Source: Thiobacillus denitrificans (lineage in GTDB: Bacteria > Pseudomonadota > Gammaproteobacteria > Burkholderiales > Thiobacillaceae). Taken from it: a stretch of DNA of 64,000 bases. Below, piece by piece: positions 1 through 8,529 of this stretch; positions within the stretch are counted from its first letter, which is position 1; every line of letters begins with the position of its first letter. Where the stretch lies: positions 135,888 to 199,887 of the forward strand of contig NZ_LDUG01000025.1 in the NCBI RefSeq assembly GCF_001530125.1, read 5' to 3'. Position numbers and translations under genes: made by a program. Below the pieces are notes generated by a model. That model was not told the DNA's origin, ran no database searches, and saw only the letters and a program-made list of their open reading frames with translations.

Positions 1-429
1 GGACACTACTGTTTGGTACTAAAAGATCAGCATGCCGAAACGCCAAGTTATGCAAAGGCGCTTTCATCGTTATTTGCTGGTATTGGCCAGCGCTGTGGGC
101 GGGGCGCCCTCGCCCCGATTTGCGCACCGTCGCAACCGCCACGGTATCGGCCCGGGGGCGGGCGTGCGTGGTTGTTGCCGACGCGTCGGCTTTTACAACC
201 ACGGCCTCCTCCTTGCGGGGGCTCCTACAACAGCCCCCCGGCGGCGAGGCCTTGGCGAGCACTTGCCCTTTGCGCCTTGCGGCGCATCGAGGCTGAAGCC
301 GTTCCTACGGCAGCGCCTGCGGGATGCCAAAGGACAGGGGCTTCATCAGGGGGCAAGACATGACCTCAACAACCAACAGTGACATAGCCTATGCAAATCC
401 CTCTTGGTGAAAACATCCAGCGCTGTACA
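1..429. other. Gene-free, hairpin-rich region upstream of czcI
   Basis: I see no credible gene here; the open frames overlap one another and resemble nothing. The stretch is made of short inverted repeats. One element at 93-128 recurs inverted near 38939-38975. A hairpin at 167-203 has arms CGTGGTTGT and ACAACCACG plus an inner GCCGAC/GTCGGC stem. A GCCGT/ACGGC-type stem lies near 299-313. This looks like an intergenic repeat cluster at the edge of the metal-efflux operon. No convincing sigma-70 promoter or operator for czcI stands out. Confidence 0.5.
93..128 (+). repeat. Dispersed repeat, copy 1 (partner at 38939-38975)
   Basis: The segment begins CTGTGGGCGGGGCGCCC and ends in GATTTGCGCACC. 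It matches, with a few substitutions, the reverse complement of 38939-38975, which reads CTGTGGGAGCGGCGCCC and then TCGCCGCGATTTTCGCACC. It has an internal GGGCGCCC-type dyad and lies between genes at both sites. This is the pattern of a REP-like intergenic repeat; whether it folds or binds a protein is unknown. Confidence 0.5.
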
Positions 430-810
430 ATGCCCCGCATGCGCCGCATCATTGTCCTGATCATCATGCTCATCGTTCCGCTCCAGTTCGCCTGGTCTGC
501 GGTGGCCGGACTGCATGGGCATGTGGGGGAGGACGTAGCCGTCCTGGGTTTTCATACCCACGATGATGATCACCATGACCATCATGACCACGCGAGTCCT
601 GATCACTCCGCCGCCGGCAACACGGACAAGGGCCACAGCGAGGACGGGCATCACGGCAGCCATTACCACCCTGTCTTTTCGTCCATCCTCATGGAATCCG
701 GCCTGACGCTGGATTTCGCCTTGCGCAGCGGGCCCATTTCGCAGTCGCCTGCTGCCTTTCTGTCCCACACTCCCCCGCTTCTCGACCGTCCCCCTCTAGC
801 GCACGCCTGA
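430..810 (+). CDS. czcI: CzcI-like small His-rich metal-efflux accessory protein
   Basis: This 126-residue protein opens with MPRMRR and a hydrophobic segment (about residues 5-24, PLQFAWSAVAG) that looks like a signal peptide. A His/Asp-rich stretch follows (about residues 28-82) with HTHDDDHHDHHDH and HGSHYHP clusters, suited to binding Zn, Co, Cd or Cu in the periplasm. CzcI proteins of czcICBA operons share the MRR-hydrophobic-PLQ opening and precede the efflux genes. I start at ATG 430; ATG 439 is equally possible, and an earlier in-frame ATG at 391 would spoil the signal peptide. Exact function in the family is unsettled; it is usually treated as a regulator or metal sensor of the Czc system. 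Confidence 0.6.
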   Translation: MPRMRRIIVLIIMLIVPLQFAWSAVAGLHGHVGEDVAVLGFHTHDDDHHDHHDHASPDHSAAGNTDKGHSEDGHHGSHYHPVFSSILMESGLTLDFALRSGPISQSPAAFLSHTPPLLDRPPLAHA

Positions 811-903
811 ACCGGCGAGCGCTTGCTCCAACTCGGCTTCACGCTGCGGTCTGCTTTCGCGCGCCGGTGTTCTTCGTTCCGTTGTTTTTTCACGAGGAAA
901 ACC

Positions 904-1110
904 ATGCGATTCACGCTATCCGTGTTTTTGCGCGCGCTGCCGCAGGCGGCGAGTGCCCAAGCTCCCCAAACCGTCTTGACCCAGGCCGATGCCGTCCGCC
1001 TGGGGTTAACTCCGCGTAGCGCGCGGAGTTCGGCAAATTTTTCCCACATCGTCTTGAGCGATGAACTCACATTTATTGCGCCTGCAGGCGCCATTCGAGG
1101 TTGGCTATGA
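904..1110 (+). pseudogene. Remnant with signal peptide, possibly a truncated RND adaptor or outer-membrane gene start
   Basis: A short frame starts at ATG 904 (MRFTLSVFLRA) with a signal-peptide-like N-terminus ending AQA, then reads TVLTQADAVRLGL. This resembles the start of the mature part of a CusB/CzcB adaptor, or less well the start of a TolC-like protein. It then runs into unrelated residues and ends where czcB starts. I read it as the 5' stub of a lost efflux gene between czcI and czcB. A short genuine peptide cannot be excluded. Confidence 0.3.
1008..1030. other. Perfect 9-bp inverted repeat upstream of czcB
   Basis: AACTCCGCG and CGCGGAGTT form a perfect 9-bp stem around a 5-nt TAGCG loop, about 77 bp before the czcB start. 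No T-run follows directly (CGGCAAATTTTT comes next), so it is a weak terminator at best. It could be an attenuator or an operator for the efflux genes, or the scar where the czcI-czcB spacer was rearranged. Confidence 0.4.
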
Positions 1111-2231
1111 AAAAAATATTTCCCCGCATCCCGTTCGCTACATGGGCAATGGCTACGCTGTGTGTTCTTACGTCCACCGCTCAGGCAGCCGATCAGCCGG
1201 TCAAATTTACCGTTCCCAACAGTCAAATTCAGGCATTGGGCATTCAAACCGCGCCATTACAGACTCAAACCAGCGCGGTAAAGGCGAGTTTTCCTGCGCA
1301 GGTCGTGCTCCCGCCCACAGCGGAACAGGTGGTCAGCTCGCCGGTTACCGGCCTCGTCGCACAAGTGCTGGTTCAGCAAAACCAGGCCGTGCGTGCGGGG
1401 TCGCCGCTGGTGCGCATCGTCAGCCCGGAGCTCGGCCAATTGCAACTGCAACTGCTGCAAGCGACCGCCCGCGCCACCCTCGCAAGGCAAGCGGCGCGAC
1501 GCGAACAAGCTTTGTTCAAGGAAGGCATCATTCCCCAGCGCCGGGTGCAAGAGGCGCAGGCGGCTTTGATGGAAGGCGAAGCCGCACTCAACCAGGCCAA
1601 ATCAATACTGCGTTTAAGTGGGATGTCGGCTGCAACAATTAATCGCGTTGCCGCTTCCGGCAAACTACAGGACAGCATTACGCTGACCGCGATGCAGGCG
1701 GGCATCGTGACCGAGCTGGCTGTCCAGCCGGGTCAACGCGTCGAAGCCGCCACTGCCTTGTTGCATGTGGCGCAGATGGGTTCGTTGTGGCTGGATATTC
1801 AGCTGCCGGCGTCGCAAAGCGCCAGTTGGCCCGTGGGTACAAGGGTCGAAGTACCCGGCCGGGGCATCACGGCGCGTATCCTGAGCGCCAGCCCGACCGT
1901 CTCGTCCAACAGTCAGACGCTGGTGCTGCGGGCCGCGGTCGAAGGTAAAACCAGCCAGCTTCGCCCGGGCGAGTTTGTGACGGTTGAGCTGCCGATGGCG
2001 GCGACGCAAGGCAGCTGGGATGTCCCGCTGTCCGCACTGGCCTACGACGGCAATCAACCCTACGTATTTGTCCGCACCTCGACCGGCTTTGAAGCGAGAC
2101 CCGTGCAAGCCGTGGCCAGCGCAGGGCAACGCGTGCGCGTGCAAGGCGCGGTCAAGGCGGGCGAACGGATCGCCGTGTCCGGCGTGGTGGCGCTCAAGGG
2201 CGCCTGGCTCGACGCAAAGGAGAGCAAGTAA
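1107..2231 (+). CDS. czcB: Heavy-metal RND efflux periplasmic adaptor (CzcB/CusB family)
   Basis: This 374-residue protein is the membrane-fusion subunit that links the inner-membrane pump CzcA to the outer-membrane channel CzcC. A signal peptide (about residues 1-29, ending STAQAADQP) is followed by the adaptor order: a strand-rich start (KFTVPNSQIQALGIQTAPLQ), a lipoyl-like half (GLVAQVLVQQNQAVRAGSPL), an alpha hairpin around residues 105-165, the second lipoyl half (GIVTELAVQPGQRVEA) and a beta-barrel/MP-proximal end. I chose ATG 1107 (MKKIF) because GAGG lies 6 nt upstream; the in-frame TTG at 1101 is less likely. Its stop overlaps the czcA start by one base, so translation is coupled. 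Confidence 0.9.
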   Translation: MKKIFPRIPFATWAMATLCVLTSTAQAADQPVKFTVPNSQIQALGIQTAPLQTQTSAVKASFPAQVVLPPTAEQVVSSPVTGLVAQVLVQQNQAVRAGSPLVRIVSPELGQLQLQLLQATARATLARQAARREQALFKEGIIPQRRVQEAQAALMEGEAALNQAKSILRLSGMSAATINRVAASGKLQDSITLTAMQAGIVTELAVQPGQRVEAATALLHVAQMGSLWLDIQLPASQSASWPVGTRVEVPGRGITARILSASPTVSSNSQTLVLRAAVEGKTSQLRPGEFVTVELPMAATQGSWDVPLSALAYDGNQPYVFVRTSTGFEARPVQAVASAGQRVRVQGAVKAGERIAVSGVVALKGAWLDAKESK

Positions 2232-5200
2232 TGCTTTCCCTCCTCGTTAAATTTTCCCTGTCGCAGCGCCTGTTTGTTCTATTGGCGACGCTGATCGTCG
2301 CCGGTGCCGGGTGGGTCGCATACAGCGGTTTGCCGATTGACGCGTTCCCCGATGTGTCGAGCACCCAGGTCAAAATCATCATGAAGGCCCCCGGCATGAC
2401 GCCGGAGGAAGTCGAAAGCCGGATCGCGGTGCCGATCGAAGTGGAAATGCTCGGCATCCCGAAAACCAAAATTCTGCGCTCGGTCACGAAATATGGCTTG
2501 GTCGATGTGACGATCGATTTCGAGGACGGCACCGACCGCTATTGGGCGCGCCAGCAGGTGAGCGAACGTCTGGGCGGGCTCACGGAAAGTTTGCCCGCCG
2601 GCATCTCGGGTGGCATGGCGCCGGTGACCACGCCGTTGGGTGAGATGTTCATGTTCACGGTCGAAGGCGAAGGCTTGTCGCTGGCCGAACGTCGCAGCCT
2701 GCTCGACTGGGTGATTCGGCCCGCGTTACGCACAGTGCCCGGCGTGGCCGACGTCAACTCATTGGGTGGCGTCGTTCGGGCCTATGAAGTGGTGCCGGAT
2801 CCGGTACTGCTGGCGGCCAGCGGCGTGACCATCATGCAACTCAAGGAGGCGATCGGCGCCAACAACCGCAACGACGGCGCGGGCCGCCTCGGCGAAGGCG
2901 ACGAAGTGCTGCTGGTGCGCAGCGAAGGCAGCATTACCAGCCTGGACGATCTGCGTGCGATCGTAGTGACGACCAAGGACGGCGCACCCATCCGTGTCGG
3001 TAATCTGGCTGAGGTCAAGATCGGCACCGTCACCCGCTATGGCGTGGTAACACAGAGTGGCAAGGGCGAAGCGGTGCAGGGGCTGGTGTTGGGCCTGGCC
3101 GGGGCCAACGCAAAACAGGTGGTCGAAGGGGTGCGCAAAAAACTGGAAGAGCTGCAACCTACGCTACCAAAAGGCGTGCAAATCAAAACTTTCTACGACC
3201 GCGCCTCCCTCGTCACCAAAGCGGTCGGTGCAGTCTCGACCGCGCTGCTCGAAGCGACCGTGCTGGTCGTCGTGTTGCTGGTGCTGTTCCTGGGCAATAT
3301 CCGCGCAGCGCTGACCGTAGCGCTGGTGCTGCCGCTGGCAGCGCTGATCACCTTCATCCTGATGCGCGGCTTCGGCATGTCGGCGAATCTGATGAGCCTG
3401 GGCGGTCTGGCGATCGCGATCGGCATGCTGGTCGATGCCGCTGTGGTGGTGGTCGAAAACATCGTGCAGCGTCTGGCGACCGACCCCACGGCCGGCAAGC
3501 TGCCGCGGCTGCATACGATCTATCGCGCGGTGCGCGAGGTGGCGGTGCCGGTCACGTCGGGGATTTTGATCATCATTACCGTATTCCTGCCGCTGCTCAC
3601 CTTGCAGGACCTCGAAGGTAAATTTTTCGTGCCGGTAGCGCTCACCATCGTATTCGCGCTGGCAGCGTCGCTGGTGTTGTCGTTGACCGTCATTCCGGTG
3701 CTGGCGTCGTATCTGTTGCGCGAAGTCAAGCATGAAGACCCATGGCTGCCGCGCAAGCTGCTAGCACTCTACGAACCTGCGCTGGCCTGGGGCTTGCGTC
3801 GGCAGGGCGTCGTCGCCGCAGTGGCGGTGGCAATGTTGCTGGTGGCAGGCGTGGTCTACACGCAGGTCGGCAAGACCTTTATGCCGACGATGGACGAAGG
3901 CGACCTGATCGTCGGCATCGAGAAGCTCCCTTCGATCAGCCTGGAGCAGAGCGCTGCACTCGATCTGAAGATTCACCAGGCGCTGATGAAAGCCATTCCC
4001 GAGATTACCGGTATCGTGGCGCGCGCCGGGTCGGATGAGATCGGCCTTGATCCCATGGGGCTGAACCAGACCGACACGTACTTGCAGTTAAAGCCGCGCG
4101 ACGAGTGGCGCATGAAGAGCAAGGAAGCGCTGATGGATGAAATACGCAAGGTGCTCGACCCGATGCCCGGCATCGAGTACAGCTTTACGCAGCCCATCGA
4201 AATGCGCGTATCGGAAATGATCATTGGCGTGCGCGGCGATCTGGCGGTGAAGATTTTCGGCCCCGACCTTGACCAGCTCAACAAGTACGCGAGCCAGGTC
4301 GAAGCGCTGCTGAAGACGGTTCCCGGCAATCAGGACGTGTACACGGTGCAGAACGACGGGGTGCAGTATTTGCGGGTGACAGTGGACCGGCTGCAGGCCG
4401 GTCGGCTGGGTCTGAGCGTCGAAGAAATTCAGGACGCGCTGCGCACGCAGATCGAAGGGCAGTGGGCCGGCATCGTGATCGAGGGCAACCGGCGTACGCC
4501 GATCATATTGCGCGGTACCGAGGCGGTGCGGACGTCGCCGGCCGAGTTAGGCGCGATGCGCATCACGACCAAGGACGGCAGCACGGTGCCCTTGTCCAGT
4601 GTGGCCAAGCTCGAACGCGCGGCGGGGCCGGTCAAGATCGATCGCGAAATGGGCAGCCGCTACAGCGTGGTGATCGCCAACGTCGGCGGCCGTGATCTGG
4701 TCGGTTTCGTCGAAGAGTCCCGCGCGCTGGTTGCACAGAAACTGCCTCTACCCACCGGTTACCGCATCACCTGGGGCGGCCAGTTCGAGAACCAGCAGCG
4801 CGCGGCCGCACGTTTGACGGTGGTGGTGCCGGTCGCACTGGGGCTGATCTTCGTGTTGCTATTTGCGACCTTCGGTTCGGTGCGCCAGGCGCTGCTCATC
4901 CTCAGCAATGTGCCGTTCGCGCTGGTCGGCGGCATTGTCGCGTTGTGGGTCACCGGCGAATATCTGTCGGTGCCGGCGTCGGTGGGCTTCATCGCACTGC
5001 TGGGGATCGCGGTATTGAACGGGGTCGTGCTGGTCAGCTATTTCAACCAGTTGCAAAGCGAGGGCATGCGATTGAGCGAGGTGGTCGTGCAAGGGGCGAA
5101 GCGACGTTTACGACCGGTGATGATGACCGCGGCGATTACCGCGTTCGGCCTGATCCCGCTGCTGTTTGCGACCGGGCCCGGCTCGGAGATTCAGCGGCCG

Positions 5201-5314
5201 CTCGCCATCGTCGTGATAGGCGGTTTGATCACCGCCACGGCGCTGACGCTGATGCTGCTCCCCATCCTGTATTTACGCTTCGCATTTTCGAAACGAGAGG
5301 TTTCCCATGTCTGA
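2231..5314 (+). CDS. czcA: Heavy-metal efflux RND inner-membrane pump (CzcA/CusA family)
   Basis: This is a full-length 1027-residue proton-driven RND transporter exporting metal cations. It has the opening amphipathic segment and first membrane helix, periplasmic porter domains (VDVTIDFEDGTDRYWARQQV near residue 95), a bundle of membrane helices around residues 335-530, a second periplasmic half and a C-terminal bundle. The TM4 segment at about residues 390-412 reads GGLAIAIGMLVDAAVVVVEN. It keeps the Asp and Glu typical of metal RND pumps but has AIG where Zn/Co/Cd and Ni/Co pumps often have DFG, so substrate is uncertain; Cu/Ag-like or broader divalent specificity are both possible. It overlaps the next gene by 8 bp. 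Confidence 0.93.
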   Translation: MLSLLVKFSLSQRLFVLLATLIVAGAGWVAYSGLPIDAFPDVSSTQVKIIMKAPGMTPEEVESRIAVPIEVEMLGIPKTKILRSVTKYGLVDVTIDFEDGTDRYWARQQVSERLGGLTESLPAGISGGMAPVTTPLGEMFMFTVEGEGLSLAERRSLLDWVIRPALRTVPGVADVNSLGGVVRAYEVVPDPVLLAASGVTIMQLKEAIGANNRNDGAGRLGEGDEVLLVRSEGSITSLDDLRAIVVTTKDGAPIRVGNLAEVKIGTVTRYGVVTQSGKGEAVQGLVLGLAGANAKQVVEGVRKKLEELQPTLPKGVQIKTFYDRASLVTKAVGAVSTALLEATVLVVVLLVLFLGNIRAALTVALVLPLAALITFILMRGFGMSANLMSLGGLAIAIGMLVDAAVVVVENIVQRLATDPTAGKLPRLHTIYRAVREVAVPVTSGILIIITVFLPLLTLQDLEGKFFVPVALTIVFALAASLVLSLTVIPVLASYLLREVKHEDPWLPRKLLALYEPALAWGLRRQGVVAAVAVAMLLVAGVVYTQVGKTFMPTMDEGDLIVGIEKLPSISLEQSAALDLKIHQALMKAIPEITGIVARAGSDEIGLDPMGLNQTDTYLQLKPRDEWRMKSKEALMDEIRKVLDPMPGIEYSFTQPIEMRVSEMIIGVRGDLAVKIFGPDLDQLNKYASQVEALLKTVPGNQDVYTVQNDGVQYLRVTVDRLQAGRLGLSVEEIQDALRTQIEGQWAGIVIEGNRRTPIILRGTEAVRTSPAELGAMRITTKDGSTVPLSSVAKLERAAGPVKIDREMGSRYSVVIANVGGRDLVGFVEESRALVAQKLPLPTGYRITWGGQFENQQRAAARLTVVVPVALGLIFVLLFATFGSVRQALLILSNVPFALVGGIVALWVTGEYLSVPASVGFIALLGIAVLNGVVLVSYFNQLQSEGMRLSEVVVQGAKRRLRPVMMTAAITAFGLIPLLFATGPGSEIQRPLAIVVIGGLITATALTLMLLPILYLRFAFSKREVSHV

Positions 5315-5609
5315 ACTTTGTTTAACCCTGCTGTGCCCGCCACAAGCCGAGGAAAGATTGCTCGATCTGCTGCTGATGTTGCCCAACACCACGGTCTTCA
5401 CCAGCACGCCCACCGCCGCTCACGGCCTGACCCACGAGAATCTGGATCAAACCGAACAGGTGCTGGGTCGCGCGCGCGCCACCGAGGTGGAAGTGATCTT
5501 TGCGGCGGACGACAAAGCGGCCTTGCTCGACGCGCTGCGTCAGCAATTCGTCGGTGCAGGTCTGCGCTACTGGATAACACCCGTGGTCGAATCGGGAGAG
5601 ATCGCATGA
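5307..5609 (+). CDS. DUF3240 family protein of metal-efflux operons
   Basis: This 100-residue cytoplasmic protein (MSELCLTLLCPPQAEERLLD) matches the DUF3240 family, small proteins with a PII-like size and layout encoded beside czcA/cusA genes. It starts inside the end of czcA (8-bp overlap) and its stop overlaps the czcC start, so it is translated as part of the operon. By analogy with PII-like proteins it may sense a metal or nucleotide and adjust the pump; that is inference from fold size and context. Confidence 0.75.
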   Translation: MSELCLTLLCPPQAEERLLDLLLMLPNTTVFTSTPTAAHGLTHENLDQTEQVLGRARATEVEVIFAADDKAALLDALRQQFVGAGLRYWITPVVESGEIA

Positions 5610-6841
5610 TGATTCGATTGCTGCTGATGAGTTTGATGCTTTCGGGCACTGCGCGCGCGGTACAGCCGGTGAATCCGCCGGGGCTGCTGCCGACCGAAAT
5701 GGCCCGGCCGTTGCTCGAACAGGATCCCGGCGTGGCGGCCGCGCGCGCGGGTCTGGAAGTCGCGCTGCAAGAGGCTGGCATGCTCGACAAATCGCCGTAT
5801 GAATGGATAGCCCGGTCCACCGGACAGCAGCGGCGAGTAGAGAACGGCCCGCGCTACAACGAATGGCTGGTCGGCATCGAGCACACCCTGCGGCTGCCCG
5901 GTAAAGCCGCAGCCGATCGCAACCTCGGCAAGGCTACCGTCGAAGCGTCGCAGGCACGCTATGGCGAGGCGCGGCACGAAGCGGCGCGCGAGCTGATGGG
6001 TCTGTGGGTGGAGTGGCTGCATGCCGAGAATGCCCACACCTTGGCGGGGCAGAATATGCAGGCGACGCAGGAAAGCCTGGCGGCCGTGGACAAACGCGTT
6101 CGCGCGGGCGATGCCTCGAAGCTGGACCTGAATCTCGCGCGCGCCGAGCTGACCGACCAACGACGCCTGGAAAACGACGCAAAAACGCAGGCCGCCGTCG
6201 CTTGGGCGCGACTGTCCACGCGTTTCCCCAGCGTAGTGCGTCAAGTTCGGGCGCTGCCGCCGCCGCTGCCACTGGGGGAGGAAGCCGCATTCTGGCGCGA
6301 GCGCATCCTTGAGCAAAGCGACGAGTTTAAGCTCGTGCAAACGCAATTAGTGGTGGACCAGGCACATGCTGAACGCGCGCGCAAGGACAGGATTCCCGAT
6401 CCCACACTCGGCGTCCAGACGGCCTCGGAAATAGGCGGCCGTGAGCGCATCACCGGCGTGACGATCAGCATGCCCATTCCGGGGGGCCAACGCCTTGCGC
6501 GTAGCGCCAAGGCCATGGCAGTAGTGGAGGTATCGCGCCGGGAAGTCGAGTTTAGGCAGCGCCAGCTCGAAACAGAAATTGCGAGCGCCGTCGCGACTGC
6601 GCAAGGCGCCTACGACAGCCTGCAAATCGCCAACGAAGGCACAGTCGCGATGCAGCAGAACGCCGCGCTGATGCAACGCGCCTATACGCTGGGCGAAGCG
6701 GAGCTGCAAGCCTTGCTGCTGGCGCGTCGCCAAGCCAACGCGGCGATGAATAGTGCGCTGCAAGCGCAAGTCACGGCGCTGAAGGCTTATTACGGGTTAC
6801 TCGTCGACGCTCACCTGATTTGGGATTTGGAACATGACTAA
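5606..6841 (+). CDS. czcC: Outer-membrane efflux channel of the TolC/CzcC family
   Basis: This 411-residue protein would form the trimeric outer-membrane duct of the CzcCBA complex. The start at ATG 5606 (MMIRLLLMSLMLSGTARA) gives a clean signal peptide and has GGGAGAG upstream. The open frame continues 5' without a signal peptide, so the earlier start is rejected. Two long alpha-helical repeats with Ala, Gln, Glu and Arg periodicity (about residues 50-200 and 250-400) match the OEP family. It follows DUF3240 with a 4-bp overlap. In this operon the outer-membrane gene comes after czcA rather than before czcB, the more usual position. Confidence 0.85.
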   Translation: MMIRLLLMSLMLSGTARAVQPVNPPGLLPTEMARPLLEQDPGVAAARAGLEVALQEAGMLDKSPYEWIARSTGQQRRVENGPRYNEWLVGIEHTLRLPGKAAADRNLGKATVEASQARYGEARHEAARELMGLWVEWLHAENAHTLAGQNMQATQESLAAVDKRVRAGDASKLDLNLARAELTDQRRLENDAKTQAAVAWARLSTRFPSVVRQVRALPPPLPLGEEAAFWRERILEQSDEFKLVQTQLVVDQAHAERARKDRIPDPTLGVQTASEIGGRERITGVTISMPIPGGQRLARSAKAMAVVEVSRREVEFRQRQLETEIASAVATAQGAYDSLQIANEGTVAMQQNAALMQRAYTLGEAELQALLLARRQANAAMNSALQAQVTALKAYYGLLVDAHLIWDLEHD

Positions 6842-7571
6842 ACCTTTAAATTTACCCTTCATGTCGCAACGGATCGAGGCCATGTTGCGCGCTCGCTGGT
6901 TTGCATTCATCACGCTGTTGTTGCTATCCCTGCTGGCGAGCAGTGCGTTCGCACACGGTGTGGCAGAAGATGACAAGCTGTTTATCGAGCAAGCCAGCGG
7001 TATGCAGTTGATACCGTTCATCTACCTCGGCGCGAAGCACATGGTCACCGGGTATGACCATCTGCTCTTCCTGTTCGGGGTGATTTTCTTCCTGTACCGG
7101 ATGCGCGAGGTCGCAGCTTACGTCACGCTATTCGCCATTGGTCATAGCGTCACGCTGCTGTATGGCGTACTCAGCGGCACGCATGTCAATCCCTACATTG
7201 TCGACGCCATCATCGGCCTCTCGGTCGTGTACAAGGCGCTCGACAATCTGGGCGCATTCAAGCGCGTGTTGGGCTTCCAGCCGAATACCAAGGCCGCCGT
7301 GCTGATTTTCGGTTTCTTCCATGGCTTTGGCCTCGCCACCAAGTTGCAGGAATTCACGCTATCGCAGGACGGACTGGTGGCGAACATCCTTGCATTCAAT
7401 GTCGGCGTTGAGCTTGGGCAATTGCTCGCGCTCGTCACAATCCTGATTGCCATGGGCTTCTGGCGGCGGTCCGGTGCATTCTGGCATCAGGCATTCGCGG
7501 CCAATGCCGTGTTGATGGCCGCGGGATTCGTGTTGATGGGCCATCAAATGACCAGTTATTTCACACTTTGA
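6834..7571 (+). CDS. HupE/UreJ-family membrane protein
   Basis: This 245-residue integral membrane protein has a signal-like segment (about residues 18-40, ending SSAFAHG) and then roughly six membrane helices. Family signatures are visible: GYDHLLFLFGVIFF, AIGHSVTLLYG and FGFFHGFGLATKLQE, with His/Asp residues inside helices. HupE/UreJ proteins are linked to nickel or cobalt handling, and a relative recurs in czc-type operons, so a metal-permease or accessory role is plausible. The start overlaps the czcC stop by 8 bp; ATG 6861 (MSQRIE) is an alternative. Confidence 0.75.
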   Translation: MTKPLNLPFMSQRIEAMLRARWFAFITLLLLSLLASSAFAHGVAEDDKLFIEQASGMQLIPFIYLGAKHMVTGYDHLLFLFGVIFFLYRMREVAAYVTLFAIGHSVTLLYGVLSGTHVNPYIVDAIIGLSVVYKALDNLGAFKRVLGFQPNTKAAVLIFGFFHGFGLATKLQEFTLSQDGLVANILAFNVGVELGQLLALVTILIAMGFWRRSGAFWHQAFAANAVLMAAGFVLMGHQMTSYFTL

Positions 7572-7586
7572 TTTGAGGATTCAGAC

Positions 7587-8207
7587 ATGAACACACACAA
7601 CACGCACCCGCTTCCGACCCTGCCCCAACTCATCAAGGCGACCGGCGGGGCCTTGATCGTCGCCGCCGCAATCCTGATCGCCGCCGTGCTGCCCGCAGAG
7701 CATGGCATCGACCCGACCGGGGTGGGCAAGGCGCTGGGGCTGACCAGGCTGAACGCACCCAGCGAAGAGACTGCCGCGCCCCTGCTTCCGGCCGTTTCCG
7801 CTGCAACGCTCCCCAGCAGTGCGGCAGCGGCCGCACCCATGGTGCAAACACTCGCAGCGGCCGTAACTAAAAGCGAAGCGCCTTTTCGCAGCGACGAAAT
7901 GTCGCTGACCCTGCAACCCGGCGAGGGCGCGGAAATCAAGGCGTCCATGCGCAAGGGCGAGCAATTCGTCTTTACCTGGTCAGTCGAGGGCGGCAAAGTC
8001 AATTTCGACATGCATGGCGAGCGGCCCAATGCGGGCAACGAATTCACCAGCTACTGGAAAGACACGCAGCAGACCGGCGCCCAGGGCGCTTTTGTCGCTC
8101 CGTTTGACGGGACGCACGGCTGGTATTGGCGCAACCGCGGCGATAAACCCGTTGCCGTCAAAGTCAAAGTGAGCGGTTTTTACGAGACGCTCTACCGGCC
8201 GGATTGA
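7587..8207 (+). CDS. Membrane-anchored periplasmic protein of the metal-efflux operon
   Basis: This 206-residue protein has a short cytoplasmic start, one membrane helix at about residues 17-37 (GGALIVAAAILIAAVLP), an Ala/Pro-rich linker to about residue 95 and a compact beta-rich domain (SLTLQPGEGAEIKASMRKGE, ending VKVKVSGFYETLYRPD). I cannot name a characterised family; similar single-helix proteins accompany czc/cus operons. It lies 15 bp after the HupE-like gene and is probably the last gene of the operon. Confidence 0.65.
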   Translation: MNTHNTHPLPTLPQLIKATGGALIVAAAILIAAVLPAEHGIDPTGVGKALGLTRLNAPSEETAAPLLPAVSAATLPSSAAAAAPMVQTLAAAVTKSEAPFRSDEMSLTLQPGEGAEIKASMRKGEQFVFTWSVEGGKVNFDMHGERPNAGNEFTSYWKDTQQTGAQGAFVAPFDGTHGWYWRNRGDKPVAVKVKVSGFYETLYRPD

Positions 8208-8216
8208 CCATTCAAC

Positions 8217-8449
8217 CTAAAAACCGCAGTTGACCGCTCATCACCCTGAGGAATGCAGCATGGATATTGGTTTTTCTGCCTTCGACCACGCCCCCCTACA
8301 GGGTGAGTCCGCTACGCACCCGCTGGCACGCCTGGTCGTGCGCCTGCCTTGGTCGCACGTCGTTGCAGGCCCCGGCCTGCCGCCTCCTCGCTTCGCGGCA
8401 TCCACCCGCCCAGACGCACCATCGAGCGCGTCCAACTGCGGTTTCTAGG
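8217..8449 (+). mobile_element. MITE-like element, copy 1 (233 bp)
   Basis: The element begins CCTAAAACCGCAGTTGA and ends with the inverted complement TCCAACTGCGGTTTCTAGG. It is almost identical to 51916-52149 in the opposite orientation: I count three substitutions and one 1-bp length difference. It carries internal dyads such as GCAGGCC/GGCCTGC. A 72-codon frame spans both copies, but all three substitutions change the peptide, so it is not under coding selection. No clear target duplication flanks this copy (TTCAA on the left, ATGAA on the right). It fills most of the 322-bp gap between 8208 and 8529. Confidence 0.75.
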
Positions 8450-8529
8450 ATGAATCAGGATGACTCACCTTCTTCATTTGTCCCGTCCCGTCAGCCTCAC
8501 ATGATCCCGTTGACCCAGAGCAGGCGCCC

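Noticed and set aside
391-429. Earlier in-frame ATG for the czcI-like gene
   Set aside because: It would add charged residues in front of the hydrophobic signal segment; ATG 430 or 439 gives a normal CzcI opening.
663-1247. 194-codon minus-strand open frame
   Set aside because: Spans czcI end, the remnant and czcB start in antisense with no recognisable domain; GC-rich shadow frame.
8230-8448. 72-codon frame inside MITE copy 1 (also in copy 2)
   Set aside because: All substitutions between copies change the protein, there is no RBS and no known domain; not treated as a gene.
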